In this document: positions 4,500-5,277 of the stretch, in pieces
How positions within the stretch are numbered: position 1 is the first letter of the stretch
Layout of the letters: every line of letters begins with the position of its first letter
Assembly (NCBI GenBank): GCA_030838025.1
Contig: JAUTXM010000118.1
Span: 1 to 5,277 of the forward strand
From: Acidimicrobiaceae bacterium
GTDB lineage: Bacteria > Actinomycetota > Acidimicrobiia > Acidimicrobiales > Palsa-688
Direction of reading: 5' to 3'
DNA length: 5,277 nucleotides
The notes under the pieces: model-generated
What the model was told of the DNA's origin: nothing
What the model saw: only the letters and a program-made list of their open reading frames with translations
Database searches by the model: none
Made by a program: the position numbers and the translations under genes

Positions 4500-5277
4500 T
4501 GCCGTACGAAGATGTCCGAATCTCATTTCTCTGGGTTCGTTCCCTGCTCGATCTCCTCGCCGTTCCGGCCCCGCGGTCGACGTTCACCTTCCTTCCCGAT
4601 ATCGATGCCTACGCGGCGGCGATCGACGCCTCGATCGCGGGCCACTCCGTTACACCCGACCTCGGGCCGCCCTGGGACGACGCCACGGGGGCGCGGGAGC
4701 GCACCCGCTTCTGGGCCAAACTCATTTCGGGCAACGGCGATGCCGCGATCAGCGGCAAGAAGGCGGCCCGCCACGCCGTTCCCCTCGGACGCCCACTGGC
4801 CGTCAGCTTCGCCACCTCGAACCCCGACGACCACCTCTCGGCGGTGGCGTACGTGTTTCCGTTCGCGATCGGCCTCGCCGTCCAGGCCCGCGTGAACGCG
4901 TTGGGGACGCTCGGCGATGTCGTGACCCGCGCCCAGGCGATTCGCACCGATCCCATCGACGTGGCGCGCCTCGGACAACCCGGAACCCGCCAGACGCTCA
5001 AGGCGTTTGCCGCGGCGACACTCGACGACCTGGCGCATGAGGTGACCCCGGAGCCGGCTGCGGTGGACCTTCGTGTCGATCCGTTCACGGTGGTCACGGT
5101 GGTCGACGCACCAGGCGAGGCGATCCCGATCGACGTACCGCCGGACGCCGCGATCCAAGGCGAACTGTTCGCCCTGACCGCCTGGCGGGACAGGCGAGCG
5201 GGGGTCAAAGCTCCGCCGCTCGAGGCGGCCTCGCTGCCGATCATGAATCACGCGCCGTCGGATGTCCTGTACGCCCA
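4499..5277 (+). CDS. Unrecognised soluble protein, 5' 259 codons; continues past the window
   Basis: An ATG at 4499 opens a frame with clear G/C third-position bias and no stop to the right edge. The visible part has 259 residues and no signal peptide or obvious membrane helix, so it is probably cytoplasmic. It begins MPYEDVRISFLWVRSLLDLL, has an aromatic-charged patch RERTRFWAKLISGNGDAA (66-83), a hydrophobic stretch around 115-128 (VAYVFPFAIGLAV, too short and isolated for a sure membrane helix), and a beta-like run FTVVTVVDAPGEAIPIDVPP at 196-215. I recognise no catalytic motif. The start shares one base with the stop of the small ORF (TAATG), and GAGGT (4483-4487) lies 11 nt upstream. A competing ATG at 4512 is in a different, poorly biased frame. 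It belongs to the nuclease operon by spacing; its job is unknown. Confidence 0.75.
   Translation, partial: MPYEDVRISFLWVRSLLDLLAVPAPRSTFTFLPDIDAYAAAIDASIAGHSVTPDLGPPWDDATGARERTRFWAKLISGNGDAAISGKKAARHAVPLGRPLAVSFATSNPDDHLSAVAYVFPFAIGLAVQARVNALGTLGDVVTRAQAIRTDPIDVARLGQPGTRQTLKAFAAATLDDLAHEVTPEPAAVDLRVDPFTVVTVVDAPGEAIPIDVPPDAAIQGELFALTAWRDRRAGVKAPPLEAASLPIMNHAPSDVLYA

Noticed and set aside
4523..5251. Long minus-strand frames opposite the last gene
   Set aside because: They are Arg/Gly-rich, have no recognisable domain, and lie opposite a frame with good third-position bias and a coupled start.
1..5277. CRISPR array or tRNA/rRNA genes
   Set aside because: No regularly spaced repeats and no tRNA- or rRNA-like stretch were seen on either strand, although the nuclease is Cas4-like.

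Overview
The window is high-GC DNA with a strong G/C third-codon bias, GTG starts, an ECF sigma factor of the kind common in Actinobacteria, and Thr/Pro/Ser-rich secreted linkers. This points to an actinobacterium, possibly an uncultured or Acidimicrobiia-like lineage. There is no ribosomal or other taxonomic marker, so the placement is inference.

Layout. Positions 1-258 hold no convincing gene. They contain a cluster of AACTGCCAA-type repeats at the left edge, some GC-rich hairpins, and a leftward frame open to the edge that may or may not be coding. Positions 259-1712 hold a two-gene operon on the minus strand: an ECF sigma factor (1062-1712) translationally coupled through an ATGA overlap to a single-pass membrane protein (259-1065). 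The membrane protein is a probable anti-sigma factor with a carboxypeptidase-regulatory-like extracellular domain. A GGAACC-N16-CGTC motif, the shape of an ECF promoter, lies just upstream of the sigma gene and suggests autoregulation.

Positions 1713-1809 form a divergent intergenic region. From 1810 to the right edge, four genes lie head to tail on the plus strand. They are a stand-alone PD-(D/E)XK nuclease with Cas4/AddB-like iron-sulphur cysteines (1810-2793); a secreted-then-membrane-anchored protein with an extracellular beta-rich half, three membrane helices and a cytoplasmic tail (2807-4339); a 58-codon small ORF with a strong ribosome binding site and overlaps at both ends (4323-4499); and the first 259 codons of an unrecognised soluble protein that leaves the window (4499 onward).

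How they may work together. The left operon is a conventional envelope-signalling sigma/anti-sigma pair. The right operon is more intriguing: the gaps are 13 bp, a 17-bp overlap and a 1-bp overlap, so the four products are probably made together. A nuclease co-expressed with a membrane protein that has a possible sensor half and a cytoplasmic tail, plus two unrecognised proteins, could be an undescribed conflict or DNA-processing module. The sequence alone does not prove this; the nuclease may equally be a housekeeping RecB-family exonuclease beside unrelated membrane genes.
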